Assembly (NCBI GenBank): GCA_022575985.1
Contig: JAKSXM010000007.1
Span: forward strand, 15,688,501 to 15,752,500
Source: Anagrus nilaparvatae
Lineage: Eukaryota; Arthropoda; Insecta; Hymenoptera; Mymaridae
Length of the DNA stretch: 64,000 bases
Reading direction: 5' to 3'
In this document: one piece after another, positions 36,560-50,100 of the stretch
How the letters are laid out: the number at the start of each line of letters is the position of its first letter
Numbering within the stretch: position 1 is the stretch's first letter
Notes under the pieces: model-generated
What the model was told of the DNA's origin: nothing
Database searches by the model: none
What the model saw: only the letters and a program-made list of their open reading frames with translations
Made by a program: the position numbers and the translations under genes

Positions 36560-37203
36560 GTGTCTCTCTTTAAGCATTTGGTGTATCGTAGCCGTTTTTT
36601 TACTCATTTACAAAAATTTGTCAATGAAAGAGTTGACATTTTATGCGCAATTTCGAAAAAATTCAAAATCGACATATTAAAATCTGTCTTTTAAGCAATT
36701 CATAAAGCCAAAGCGTTCCAGATCTTGGTTGAATCAAAATTCTTCTTGGCTCATTTTGAAGATCATTAAATTTCAGAGAAGCAGCAAGAAAATTTTCGAA
36801 AAACCTTTTTTATCATGAGTTATGGCTAATTGTACATAAAATAAAAGCTAAAAGTGTTCTAAAATTTATAAGCAATTAGCTATATCTCAGGATAAAAAAG
36901 ATTTTTCCGAAAATTTTCTTGCTGCTTTTCCCACTGAAATTTAATGCTCTTCAAAATGAGCCAAGAAGACTTTTGATTCAAACAAGACCTGGCACTCTTT
37001 GACTTTACGACTCACTTGAAAGCCACATTTAAATATACTGGATTTGTTTAAACAAATTAAGATTTTGAATTTTTTTTTATTTTTTTATTCAAAAATACAC
37101 ATAAAACGTCAGATTTTTGTTGAACACTATTATACACGAATATGAACAAATATTTCAGTTTCAAAAAAAGGCTACGATACATCCAGTGCTCATAAGACAG
37201 CGA
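36560..37203. repeat. Foldback element, about 640 bp
   Basis: Ends are inverted copies (gcatttggtgtatcgtagcc against ggctacgatacatccagtgc). Strong inner arms at 36750-36810 and 36900-36965 share gcagcaagaaaattttc in opposite orientations. No coding content. Confidence 0.75.
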
Positions 37204-39438
37204 CGTTAATCAATGATAATAACACAAAAGTTAAAAAGACAATTTTTTTTTTCGTTGAACTTAACTTATTTGCTGCGGCATAGGCGAAATACGACTATGG
37301 TTCCAGGTATTTTAAATGGGGTAAGCGAATGTGTTAATTAAATTTGATTTTGAAAACCATCATAATTTTATGGATTAAAATTTTAACTTAAATGCGACAT
37401 ATTTTTAACTGCTGGAGCTTGTTAGCAACTTGAACCTTAGTTTAATAATCTTTTCAATTTTTAATTTGGTGAATTTAAGATTGATTCAAAAATTATGCAT
37501 AAATATACCATTGTATTGGCCAATTATTTCATCTCGTATTGTACTTTCTCAAATGAATTTTTTAGAATAAAAGGGATACATGGTTTTGTCAGAAGTCTGA
37601 AATTCCTAGGAATCCAATTGTATAGTTCTTTTAGCCATTTATTAACCAAAATTTTGAGCTCGTTTTTGAGAAATTAGAGTATGAAAATTCTCGGAAAATT
37701 CGAAATTTGAAATTTGGATTTTATTGAGAATACATGGTATCATGACTTCAGATGAATATTGCCTGGGAACCCTGTTAGCAGAAGTTAAAAGTAGCTAATA
37801 CTGACTGGGTCTAAAAAGACCACGATGCTAAAAATTTAATAAACTTTAATCTTCGTAAGCAGCTGATCACTGCTTGAATTTCTTTTTTTATGAAGAATCT
37901 TTTAGAATATCAATTTTTCTAAAAACAAAAATTTTTAAAGTATGCTTTCAACGATATATATTTCTATGACATCAAAAGCCCTTCTTGAACTTCAAAAAAA
38001 ATTCGTGACTTAAAAAACAATTTTATATTGAATTAAAAACGAGATTAAAAAAAAGTAAAATCTTCAAAAAAATTTATTGGAAATTTTCCAAAAAAAAGTA
38101 TATTTCAAAAATCAAAATTTTTGATGTTTTGATAGACAAAAAGTGTAGAAAATCAATATATTTTCTGTTTATAATACTATACTAACAATAAAAATCTGAC
38201 ATTCGGTATATCAAAATCCGTCAAAATAAAAAAAATAAAAAAAAGCTCGAGCTTACTAAAATAATATTACAGTTAAATAAGAAATTTAATTAAGCATATA
38301 TAAATGAAACATAAATTAAGTCTTAAATTTTGACATAAATTAGAATTAAAAAATTTCTCTTGATATTTTTTTGATAAATTCATAATCAATATCTTAATTT
38401 TACTAATATTTTCGATGATTGATTATTAATATTCTAATAAATTAGAAAAGAAAAATTGAGATATTAATTTAAAAAAAAAAAAATTAGACAGGGTTATTAT
38501 ACTCTTATACTTTCTAACTAAATCTAAAAATAAAATAAGAATCTCATCAATTTTGTTTTATTTTTCTAGTATACAGGCATTAAATTACAGCAAATAATTT
38601 TATATACGTAATTTAAATGTTTTTATTTATATATACTTATACTTTTTATAAAAAAAAAAAACGTTAAAAGAATCTGTAATTGAGAGTGCAATTCCGTTTA
38701 TTATATATAGAAGACAGATTTTTCGACTATGCGAATCAGAGCGATATAAAATTTATGCTTCATTCAGTTGATTGTCAGTTTTGTAAATTTATTGGTTTCA
38801 ATATTTATATGAAAGTTATATTTATCTATGTAACGTACAATTTTTTTCCTTTTTTTTTTTTTTGATTTTTTAACTAGGTTATATTTATTGAAACTAAACT
38901 TCTATAGTAGTTAAAAATATATATATGTTTAAAATTTCATAGTTTGAAAGGAATGTACTGAAAAAAAAGATTTATTATAAGAAATATAAATTTTTTTTAT
39001 TGATTAGTTTTTGCCTCTTTATCATGCAAAGCAAATCGTAAAATTAAAAAACAGTTCGTTAAGTATCAAGAGCGTAAAATTTTCGATGCTATAGCACCTG
39101 TTACAGCATGATTAAGCATGATTAGTTAGCAAGAGAGCCAGGTGAACCAAGATTTGCGAGCAGGTTTGAGTGCCTCTTTTCCGTAGTGCATATTTTGTAA
39201 TTTTGCTAACTTAAATCCTCGAGTGGGCAAAGAGAGATTTTTACTCTAAATAGTTGATATTAATCAAAAATGGCAACATTTTAAAATTAAAAGTCTTTGC
39301 AGTTAATATTTTATTTAAAAACTTAGTCTACCTCAACTACTCTTGCACACGTCTCCTAATTAGGGTGTTGCCAATGGCTTTTTTGTTCACAGAATACCCT
39401 CCTTGTATCGGGCGACAGTAGTAGTGCCCTTCATCTTG
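37204..39438. other. Gene-free stretch
   Basis: AT-rich, no recognisable gene, RNA or intact element. Small open frames here (for example 38680-38865) have low-complexity translations and no family resemblance. Confidence 0.5.
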
Positions 39439-40312
39439 ACTCTTTGAGAAGGGCGCCATTCACTGGTCATAACTGTCGTTGTCCATCTAGATCAAATGAA
39501 GGTAAAGTTATCCGCCAGAGGAATATATTCTATCCGCCAGAAGCCTTTATAAAAGGGGCTGTTAACCATCTTTTAACTTGAAAATAAAAAATATGTAAAT
39601 AATTGTTATTTTACAATTGAAGTTAGTACTGGGGGTTTTTTGGGGCGCTGAATGAAAAAAACCCCCAGAGACCGTTTTGTAATTAAATAAAGTAAAGTTT
39701 TACAATTTTCATTTTTCAGGATGAAAAACCATCTATTTTCCGATTTTCCCGCAAATGCAAAAGTTTTTTCACGGTCCTGACCAAAAATATCGATTCAGCG
39801 CCCCAAAAAATCCCCAGTACTAACTTAAATTGTAAAATAACAATTATTTACATATTTTTTATTTTCAAGTTAAAAGATGGTTAACAGCCCCTTTTATAAA
39901 AGCTTCTGGCGGATAGAATATATTCCTCTGGCGGATAACTTTACCTTCATCTAGATCAATTTTCCGAACTTTAAAATCTAGATTTTTTGAAAACAGACCC
40001 ATAAATGAATTTCGCAGAATCAATTTCAGATTCGTAAAATTAGAATACATTAAAATTTAGAATGGGATAATTTCCGAAACTCATTTTATAAAACTTTGCA
40101 TTTCATGGTAAATTTATGCTCTTTACAAATAACAACTTCTGACATTTCATCAAATTTGAAGCTAATTATTAGGAATTTCGGCGTATTCGTTTTTCAATCC
40201 TTCTAGTTTTAATTATTCTGCAACAAAAAATTCTTACACTTGATTTTCAGGATTCGGAAAACTGCCGCGAATGGACAACGACAATTATGACCATTGAATG
40301 GCGCCCTTTGAG
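39439..40312. repeat. Nested foldback element overlapping the end of a LINE
   Basis: Outer arms of about 45 bases (39445-39493 and 40265-40310; block ggcgccattca) are inverted copies; the right one is the end of a LINE frame. Inside them 39494-39660 and 39795-39958 form long near-perfect arms (tccgccagaggaatatattc, ggttaacagcccc-type blocks). The short open frame 39865-40050 lies in an arm and is not a gene. Confidence 0.65.
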
Positions 40313-40639
40313 AAATATGCTCCCAATAGTTGAAGTATTTTTCCAACGATGTTGTTAGGCGTTATTTCGCCTATTTCTGCTTCTAGCAGTATCTTTTTGG
40401 TCATCCAGCGATCGCAGTCAAATAACGTGTGATACGGAACTGGGTTAAAAACCGCGGGTTCTTCCCAGAGCATCGTATCCTTCCTAAGATCCGCTTTGAT
40501 CTGGTCGCGTCGGATCTTTGATCATTAGCGTCGCCCTCATTATCCCTGTCGCGTACGAGTTTGCGTTTTTTGGCAAAAAGCTGAATTGGGATAATTCCAG
40601 TAATCACAAGAGCTGCCGCTTCAGAGACAGTCTTGCATG

Positions 40640-41815
40640 CACAGGTAACCCTTAAGGTACCTTACCTTTGTACTCTTATTATGCCTTTCGCAAAAATTTC
40701 TTCTCCATATAAAAGTATAAAAATTATACAATGCCACACAATCCTTACTTAGGTAAAACAGGTCATGAGCGTAAAAAAGCATGAGGTGAATATTTTTTCA
40801 AAGAGGTGACTGAATCTATACATGGGAGTAATAAATCAGTTGTATGTGACAATTGGTTTACAACTGCTCCTCTCATGAAGGAAGTATATAAGGATCCTTA
40901 ATATGAAAATTACAGGCTTTATACGTAAAAATAAATTTGACATTTCAAATGAAATGAAAGTTGCAAGTAAAGAATTCTCTTTTACGAAATTTTGCCACAA
41001 TGAAGATATAACTCTCGCGTCTTATACTCCAAAAAGAAATAAAGTAGTTCTGGTATCCAGTAACAAAATTTCTAATACAAAAGTTGAACCAACAGGTTAA
41101 CCAGATGTTGTTTTATATTACAATCAAAACAAAGGAGGAACAGATATTTTTGACAAGCTTTGTCACGCGTATACTACGGCTCGTTCAACGAAACGCTAAC
41201 CAACGTGGTTTTTCTGGAATGTTAGACCAGTCACAAGTTTTTAGTAGCTAGAATTTATACTTTTACTTTAATTTCATATTTTAAAACATTTGTAAATTAA
41301 CGTGCTCGCAAAATATTATCTATTTACATTTAACTCTGTATCTTTAATTTTGTAAAATTCTGTATAAATAAAAATACCAATCAATCAATCAATCAATCAA
41401 GTTAACTCCAGAATTTGGTACACTTGCAAATTTTCATCTGCTGTACCTCCAAAAAAGCTTTCGGCAAAAGATGCCTTGAAGCAGCTTGTCTTACACCTGA
41501 TTGAACCTCACCTGCGACAGAGATTAGAAAATCCGACGCTCCGACTCGACTTAAGAAAAGGAATCAACTCAATTCTTGGTATCAATGAGAGTCAAAAACC
41601 TTCTGAAGAAAGACCAGTTTTAAGAAACAAACTTAAGTGTGGACTTTGCCCAACAAAAAAAGACCATAAAACAAATAACAGTGTCCATCTTGCTTGCGCC
41701 CGATGTGCGTTAAGCATCGAGCTTATATGTGCTTTGAATGCATGGGATATGAGTGATAATATTAAAATTATTTGCTTTTTTTATGTTCAGAGTTTGAATA
41801 TAAAAAAATAAACTG
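40640..41815 (+). mobile_element. piggyBac-like transposase relic
   Basis: Plus-strand pieces resemble piggyBac transposases: SVVCDNWFTTAPL at about 40840-40875 (first catalytic Asp region), then LASYTPKRNKVVLVSS, then NQNKGGTDIFDKLCHAYT near 41123-41175 (second catalytic Asp region), and a C-terminal Cys-rich finger (CGLCPTKKDHK...CARC, 41640-41710). A frameshift near 40890, stops at 41098 and 41198, and an inserted LINE tail at 41226-41400 disable it. Confidence 0.75.
41226..41400 (+). mobile_element. LINE 3' end fragment with (CAAT)n tail
   Basis: A short non-coding stretch that interrupts the piggyBac frame and ends in AATAAAAATAC followed by CAAT repeats (41377-41400). A microsatellite tail is a common 3' end of non-LTR retrotransposons, so this is probably a 5'-truncated copy. 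Confidence 0.5.
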
Positions 41816-42192
41816 TCATGCTTAATACAGAATAAATTTTATTTTTCAAGTATTTTTGAATGAACAAACTAATTTTTTCACATCCTCAAAATAGCCACTT
41901 ACGATTTTCAAAATAAATACCTTTTTTTACGATACAGTATAAAGCAATTTTTTTTATGATTTAAGCATATTTCAAACCTACATTTATAGCTAAAAATATT
42001 AAAAATTGAAGTTTTGGCGTGCAATTTTGTGAATTGAATTGATTGACATTAAAAAAAAAATTATTTTCGGAAAACTATTTGAATACCTTCTCCCTTTTGA
42101 AAACCTACATACCATTAATTAATCTTATTTATGGACTTGATGTATTGCCTAAGAACTTTGGTTAAGCTAAATATGCCATAATTACTGAATTA

Positions 42193-42963
42193 CAGTAGTC
42201 CCTCCGTATACGCGGGGGTTCGGTTCCAGCAGAGTACCGCGTATACAGAAACCGCGTATACGGAAGCATTAGTCTTATGAGAAATTGGGGGTTAGGGGAA
42301 TCCAAAAATGTAAAAGACCAAAAATGACTCAAACTTACACTTTTTTTATCAATAATCAATTTATTTACAAAAAGAAATCAGTAATTTGCGTTTGTTTTAT
42401 TTTTCTGCGATACTCTTTAAATAAATCTTCATAAATTTGCACTGCGATATTACAATTATGTTGGAAATGTAGGCTTCGCGTCATCACGGGATCGAAACGA
42501 ATTGCTTCTTCAATAGCATCTTGGAGGGAGTCCATAATTTTTTTAAGAGAAACTGAATGAAAATGTTTGCTTAATTCGTCATTATCATCACCTTCATCAT
42601 CTGAACATTTTTTCGCCATTTTTCAAAAGATCCAAAATTTTTAATTTTTCTGCTACATTTAAAACTTTTCTTTTCTTTTCAGTTTTAGATAAATTTTTTA
42701 TAGTTGGTGCCATGATAAATTTTCAAAAATAATTGTAAATAAAACTCAACAATTTAACTCAGTAAAACACAACTAATAATAATTTATGGTTATGGCAGGA
42801 TCGAATAAAAATAAAAATAAAAATAAAAACAAAAAACAAAAAAACATCAAAACCGCGTATAAGCGAGGGAAAAGACCGCGTAAATCGAGGGATGTCTACA
42901 ATTTATGAACCGCGTATAAGCGAATCCGCGTATAAAAAATCCGCGTATACCGAGGGACTACTG
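42193..42963 (-). mobile_element. Tigger/pogo deletion derivative with TA duplication
   Basis: Terminal inverted repeats CAGTAGTCCCTCCGTATACG, flanked by TA (42191-42192 and 42964-42965). On the minus strand an N-terminal segment (from 42713: MAPTIKNLSKTEKKRK, resembling the CENP-B-type DNA-binding start) is followed, in another frame, by an 84-codon piece ending KQTQITDFF (42619-42365), the usual Tigger C terminus. The catalytic middle is missing. Confidence 0.8.
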
Positions 42964-44240
42964 TATATGACTGCAAACTTGGCCGGGTCATTTTGACCCG
43001 GTTCGTACACCGTGTTAGAAAAAATCGGTGTGTACTCATAGGATTAAACGAGGGCAATGTCGTCCGCGTAACCTATCATGAAGAAGCCATCTGCTAGCTC
43101 CAATCTCATGATACCATCGTAAGAGATGTTCCATATATCAAGTCCCAATATCGAACCTTGAGCTATCACACCACCTGTCACGTTTCTTCTTCCCTTTCTT
43201 TAAGGGGTGTCGTACAAGAATAGCTGGTCATTCAGGTAGCTCTTTATTACCCGCATCAATTATTTTGGTACTGCGAATTCATTAGTCCTTGCAGGAACTA
43301 TGTCCACTTTGCCGAGTTAATAGCATTTTTAACATCCAGGTACCCAAAAGAGTAATTTTGCGGGAACGATGATTACCTGTTTGGGCCCCAGTTATTGCAT
43401 CTGTCACCTCCTTTACTTCCCCAAACGTGGACTGCCTTCATCTGAAGCCGTGTTGTCAAAGAGAAAATTCAACTGCATTTAAATTGCGAGGCTGTATCAT
43501 CTTTTCAAAGCCTTTGCCTGACGTGTCCAGAAGTCCTAACGGTCACCAGTATGATAAATTTTTCCCTTATTAATAAGGGCCTTTCCCTTACTAAGTACAG
43601 CTACTTTCCATTGTCTACTAAAGACCCGGCATCCCTGTCTGGATGCAGGTATTATACATCTTAAGCGATTCTAAGCATCAGCGTAGGACATTCGTGTGCC
43701 GCTATTTTAATAATCTCGCCTAGTATGCAACCTGGGCCAGAAGCTTTCTTATTTCTAAGGGAGATCACGGCGGCAACATAGTTCCTCCTCTGTGAAGCCC
43801 GGAATATCGTATATATTGATGTAATCCTCTTGGTCCAGTCTTGTCGGGTGCGTCGGAAAAAGGGCGTCAACGACTCTCTGTGCCTTTCCTTCCGCCATTG
43901 ACGAACTGGCTACAAAGCCCCTCAAATGCTTGGTAACGATCTTAAAACCCAGTTCCTAAGGGTCGTTATCGGACTTCGATGCATATATAGCTTCCTTTCG
44001 CAGCGAATCTTGCTAACGCTGATCGCATGCCTGAAGGGGTGCTTAACTTCCTTGTGAACTTGCATCAGTTCATTGGCTTCTGTGCGGGATTTGGCCTTGG
44101 TTGCCTTTCGCGTCTTGTGGATTTGTCTGCGGAGCTCCGCAATTTTTAGAATCCACCAGTACACATGCTTTCTTTAAAAGCTTCATTACTTCGAAAACCA
44201 GTTTTTCCACGTCTTCCTTACATCCTACTCTGCGGGGTTT

Positions 44241-46289
44241 CTACAGAATTTCCCTTTGTCCTATCATTAAGACATGCATAAATCGTTCCTTATTTAATTT
44301 ATTAAGATTCCAGTCTGTACACCCCAGGAGCAGTATAGTAGTAAAAGCAGTATTAGTAGTATAGTAGTACGGAATATAGGCATTATTAATAGTAATAATT
44401 AGGGAGTATATGTTACAACGAGGATGTTTAAACTATTGCAAGTAAACACGTTCTATACTCGTAGATTGTGAGAACATACAAAGTTTTTAAGTTTTTTATT
44501 ATTCAATTTTTGAATTAAAATCATAGAAATTAAGAAGCAATGAATTTCTTAAAACTAAAATTCCTTAGGGAGACACAAACTTGAAAAAAATTAGATACTA
44601 AAATTAAAATAACTAATTTTTTATGGTATATTTTGTTTTTCGGCGCAAACAATTTAGAGACAAAAATTTGTTATGAACAGAGGGTGGTTGGCATGTTTAT
44701 TCTACCTAATAAATTAATACATAATTATTTGGTGTAATTTGGTGTTAAAAACATTTTTAAAATTCAAAATTTAACATTATAAAATTTAAAATTACATTAT
44801 ACATGCGGCTACAGACTACTTCCCCATGGGCTACAATAATAAATACGAAAATTTTCAAATCCCGTTAGTAAGTTGTAGTAACTCAATCACTCAATACCCA
44901 TAGCTTGCATGTACAACTACGTAACGAAACCCAATGCGGGAATAGACTCTATATTCGTCTTCCCACATATGCAGAGCAAAACTTTCCTGATCCCTGGAGC
45001 CCTATAGGAAAAAACGTTCTCTTCCCACTTACTGTAACTACTAATATACCAAAATTTTCTTTAAAACATTGCTTTCTGTGAGTAAAACAAAGATAATGAT
45101 ATCCTGTATAGCTTTAACAATTTACCAGCTAATTGTACTAGTATCTCGACTAGCATCAAATACTTAAAGCTCAGTAATATTCTCTGTACATGTTCACACA
45201 TATAAAAACATAATAAATTTTTATGTCAAACAGATGGATCGATTAATGGATTCCTTGATGGATTCTATTAAAAAAAAAATAAACAATTTTTCCGGAAGTT
45301 CAAAAATATAAATTTGCTTACGTATATATTTTGTTTAATCTTAATATACCTAAATTTATTTTTATGATTAATGTGTATATAGAGAAACTTAAGTCAATGA
45401 TTATAAATTACGATTACATAAAATTCAATAAAATGTTTAATAATTATCTCAGACACAGTAACCGGATAAACTTTAAACATGAAAATACACGCGATATTTA
45501 AGTAATTAAAAATATTAAATAAAAATTAAATATATATAAAATTTAATTTACTTTTAATCCTTTTTTATTTAAAAATATTTTTTTACTAGAATAAAATTGG
45601 ATGATTTAAATATCATTTTGTATTCATAATATGTCAATCAGTTCCGTTTTAAGCTCATAAGCCAACTTGACGAAGATTAAAAATACAATTGCATATGTAT
45701 TTATTTATTATTATAATTTTATTTCTATATATATATATTCAAAATTGACGATTTGATTGATCGGAAAAATTTATATATATATGAAATATACATTGTATTA
45801 TAGATACAGTATATAGAAGAACTAAATAAATTATATTCTATCATATACATTAAAGAATATTTTATCGTGGCAATAATAATAATTCATTTGTTGAAATATA
45901 ATAAAACATATGATTTTTTTTTTTTATATATAAATAAAATATTCGAATTTAGACTGTATAGCTATACATATTGAACTTTGGCTTATTTTGGTTTTTTTGT
46001 GAATTTTTGTTGTACACTGAAAGAAAAATTCGAAGGCGCAATTTTTACGTTAGCCACAAGCAAGTTCTGATTTTTGTCTGATTTCAGAAATCTGATTTAA
46101 GATTTTTGCTTGTATCTATTTTAAACATTGAAATTAGTCCATAAAATAATTTAAAATAAATGATTCCATCAATGACGTGATTCAGTGATTCGGAATGAGT
46201 GTGTGAATTATGAATCATGATTAAAAAAAATTTTTTTCGGGAATAATGGCTTATAATGACTGAAAATGTAAAAAAAAGTATATAAGAAG
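44241..46289. other. Gene-free stretch
   Basis: AT-rich. At about 44690-44755 a remnant resembles one end of the large foldback element at 1472-3738 (tttggtgtaatttggtgtt). Nothing else recognised. Confidence 0.45.
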
Positions 46290-46646
46290 GTCGCAAAATC
46301 GCTTAAAATGGATGAAAATAAAAAGAAAAATATTTAAAACGATCTGAATCAGTCTGAAACGCAGTTTTTCTGCTGAAAATCGTTAATTAGATTTTCAAAT
46401 ATTGTATAAAATCCTCGAAAAATCTTTAGAAATCGCTTAAAATCACTGCAAATGTAAAGAAAAATATTTTAAAATATCTGAATCATTTTAAGCGATTTCC
46501 AAAGATTTTTTGAGGATTTTATACCATATTAGAAAATTTAGATAATGATTTTGAGCAGAAAAACTGTAATTCAGACTGATTCAGACTGATTCAGGTCGTT
46601 TTAAATATTTTTCTATTTATTTTAATCCATTTTAAGCAATTTTGAA
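46290..46646. repeat. Foldback element, about 355 bp
   Basis: Arms of about 170 bases in inverse orientation (blocks gcttaaaatggatg, cagtttttctgctgaaaat and aaaatcctcgaaaaatcttt), meeting near 46465 with almost no spacer. Confidence 0.75.
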
Positions 46647-46697
46647 AAGTTTTTATACGAAATTAACGATTATCTAGTAAAAGTTTAAAAAAAACTT

Positions 46698-47132
46698 ATA
46701 ACCGGTTTGTGTAAACTCAACCTAACTGCAAGGAACATGTTTACTTCCAGCTGAGGACTAGGTATAATACAAATGTTACTCAACATTACAATACAATTTT
46801 CTAATTTTATAATTTGTAATTATCACCTTACTAGCTGTTAAGATTCTAAACCCAAACTATTTTGATTCCCTAAACATGAATTATTCTAAGTCCCATAATC
46901 GATATTATTCCAAATCCCTAAACCTGAATTATTCCAAGTTCCTAAATCAATATTATTCTAAGTCCATAAACCTGTATTATCCTAAATCCTTTAGCCCAGA
47001 TTTTTCAAAGTCTCCTAATTATTCTAAGTTTCATTTGACCCCCCCCCCCTTTAAATAGGACAAATTTGACCCTCCCCCCTTAATTTTCAAGTTCTGAAAA
47101 ACCCTTTCCCTATAAACATGTTCCATGTTAAT
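46698..47132. repeat. Dispersed repeat A, copy 1, with internal tandem units
   Basis: Shares accggtttgtgtaaac, aggactaggtataat and other blocks, and its far end ataaacatgttccatgttaa, with 52169-52482 in the same orientation. Its second half (46876-47035) contains about five imperfect 28-base tandem units built on TTATTCYAARTCCCTAAAYC. A run of C stands at 47041-47050. Confidence 0.7.
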
Positions 47133-50100
47133 ATGATCCAGAGTGATTCAGACCTTCTTATATAGTTTTCTTGACATTTTTAGCCATCAAACGTGATTTC
47201 GAATCACTGAATTATGTTTCCCCTGGATTCCATCGCTTTTAGCGACCAAAAAACCTATCAGATAACCCCCGAAATTTTATTTTTATGCTACCCTTTCAAT
47301 TTATCAGCTTTATACCTTATGACTGTGCATGGCAGGATGCATGGACCAGATTGCTTGTAAAACAAATACAAGCGATGCCTTGGTGAACTTTGCAATCTTG
47401 TAATAGAAACTAGTGCCTCAGATTTTTTAATAAAACCAGCATTATGAGTAGTTATCAGTACACTAAAAGAAAATTTCAGTTCCAGCTGACGAAATTACGG
47501 TTTTCAATAACGTAATCGCTGTTGCGGCAACCAGATTTTTTTTTTTATTCAAAATGGTTGCAAATAAAATGTAAAAAAGAAGTTTATAAAAAAATTTTTA
47601 TTTTTGAGTCTGTGGTGCTTGCATTGGATTGTAATGGTAAATCTTCACTATGTAGGATTTGTCTGAAAACTATATTTTTCAAATTACATTTAAATTAAAA
47701 GTTTTACTAAAACTTTCAATATTGTATTAAAACTTTTAAAACTTGATTTTAAAGAATTTTAAATTTTCTAAAACTTTTAAATTGTAATAAAAAAAAAAAC
47801 CAATCGTAATTTTTTTTTAAACTTTTTTTTTAATTTTATCCAATTGTATATTAATAAACCATAATGTATTTTAAAAGTTGTGCAGGTTAAAAGTTTGCAT
47901 AAACCATACAGATTATCAAAACAAATATAAAATAGAAGAATTTAGTTTATTCAGAAATTCTTTAAGAAAAAAAAAAAAATCAACAGAATTCGAAATAAGA
48001 AAAAATCTAATATAAATAAAATGTTAAACTGATAAAAAAAATATTATTTATTGCACACTTTAAGAAAAAACATTTTAAAAAAAGGCTATAAAATTACAAT
48101 AATTTACTTACAGTAAAAAAATATCAGAAATACCAAAAAAAAATTTTTGAAATAAATATTTATATAAATAATTTATTAGATTACCTATTTTTTTTTTCTA
48201 TATAAAATTTATTTTTTATTATTATTGCAAATTGAATACAAAAAAAAAATATCAATCATCAATTTGGTATAATGTACACACATCTGTCATTTTTTAATTA
48301 CATAGGATGTTTACACATAACTAGTATATCTGAACAAAAAAATAAATTATAAATTATAAATAAATAGAATAACAAAAAAAAAAATATTTTTTATTAAACA
48401 GTATTCATAAATATTAATTTTTTTTTTGTTTTCAATAAAAAAGACTGCAAAAAAATTATTAATTATGTAATTTTTTGCTTTATTTTTTTATGTATTTTTA
48501 TTGGGATATTATTAATGAAAAAAATTATTATTGTAATTGAAGAATCATAAAAAAAAAGAAGATACGTACAAGTGCAAAGAATGGAATGTTAATTTGTCAA
48601 AAAAAATTTTTTAATACTATTTGGTTGGTTTGGTAGCTGAATTTAAAATACTTGATACGTTTTTTTTTATTTTTTAGTTTAAACAAAGTTCAACCCGAGA
48701 AATAATAGATTTAATTTTTTAATTAGCTAAATGACGTCAGTTTATACAGAGTTACATAGGGAGCGTTTTTAACAATATGGTATCTCAAACCTCCAAGACC
48801 AGTTTTTAACGTCTTAAAATCGCTCAAAATCTTGCTCAAAATCGCTATATCTTCGTTGATAATAATTTTTACTAAAATGAAATAATACGTATCAAATATT
48901 TTTTTAAATATCCAAAAATCTGAACCGTTAAAAAGCCCAATTTAAAAGACCCTAGCGTGGTTTCTGCAAGCAACGCTCTTTATAGGCAAACAGCCCATAA
49001 GAATTAGGGTGACTTTTTTGAAACCACTCGGACGGCTTCAACTGCACTATTTTCCACCGAGATTAAGAATTTCTGGACACTTGACCGAACCGAAAACCTG
49101 CTGGTTTTGGAAACTCACCTGACTGATCCTCTTGAAACTAGACTAAACTTTCACACTTCATTCTTCGGAACTTTCTCATAATATACCCAAAGTTTAGCCT
49201 GTGCCCCATTGTCCTGAGGAGGAATACAGCCCCCCGAAATTTAAGTCACCCAGGTGACCCAAATAAAACCAGGCCCAAATAAAACCAGGCCAAATTTTAG
49301 ACACGTTTTCTTTTTACCATAATAAACGTATATTTCGAGTATATTTCTAATATGGCCTATGCTAACCTGTCCAAAGAAGTGAACTTGACGGTATTTTCAC
49401 CCGAAAACTTCCCCATAAAAAGGTTCAGCGAAAAATTTCCCACAATACCTACCTCTAGAATTGAATGATCTTCAATATGGGCCATGCAGAATTTTGATCC
49501 AAGTTGCCCAGATCTGAAATCTCAGGCTTTTATGAGCCAAAAATTTACAAAAATTTAACAGGTAATACTTGTTTAAACAAATAAACATTTTCAATTTTTT
49601 TTTTATATTCTTATACCAAATACTGTAAAGCATTGATACTTCATAATAAAATTATTAGAAATAAATATATGGTTAAAATATTTCAATTACATATATACTG
49701 CGCGAAAAACACCCAGTTTAAAACTCACATTTTAGAGATTTTTTTTTGAGAAATTTTGGAACCAAAACTAATATGATCAAATTAATGTCATTTTTCCAAG
49801 ATTAAGACATACTTGATAATGGACCAAATATTGGAAATTAGGGCTAATTATAGGGGGGGAGCTACCCCTAAAATAAGGAAAATTACGAAAAACATAAGAA
49901 GACTACTTTTTTTCTTGCCTTTTCTATTGAAACCAGAAAAATAGTAACATAAGTAGTACAAGAAATGGTTTCACCCCCCCCCCCCCCCTTCTGAAATCTG
50001 CCATCACGGAAAATTGAAAAAGCATTGTAGATTGAAAAACAATATCCCACTTTCAGTTTGTTTTTCTGCACCATAAAGACATCCTTTTAATTAAAATATT

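Larger units (their letters stand above)
40265..44240 (-). mobile_element. R1-like LINE relic, minus strand, split by later insertions
   Basis: Read from right to left the minus strand has the pre-RT region (MYWWILKIAELRRQ near 44164), start of RT (KASGPGCILGEIIK near 43740), the RT active-site motif YADDIALV (near 43050), and finally the C-terminal HTLFDCDRW zinc-like region and EITPNNIVGKIL (40285-40473). This order fits one element of the R1 group, interrupted by a piggyBac relic (about 40640-41815) and a Tigger derivative (42193-42963). Frames are broken throughout. Confidence 0.7.

Noticed and set aside
41377..41400. Short regular CAAT array as a CRISPR-like repeat
   Set aside because: It is a simple tetranucleotide tail of a retroelement fragment, without spacers.
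43922..44364. Overlapping plus-strand frame at 44101-44364
   Set aside because: It is the antisense shadow of the R1-like pre-RT region, which has recognisable motifs on the minus strand.
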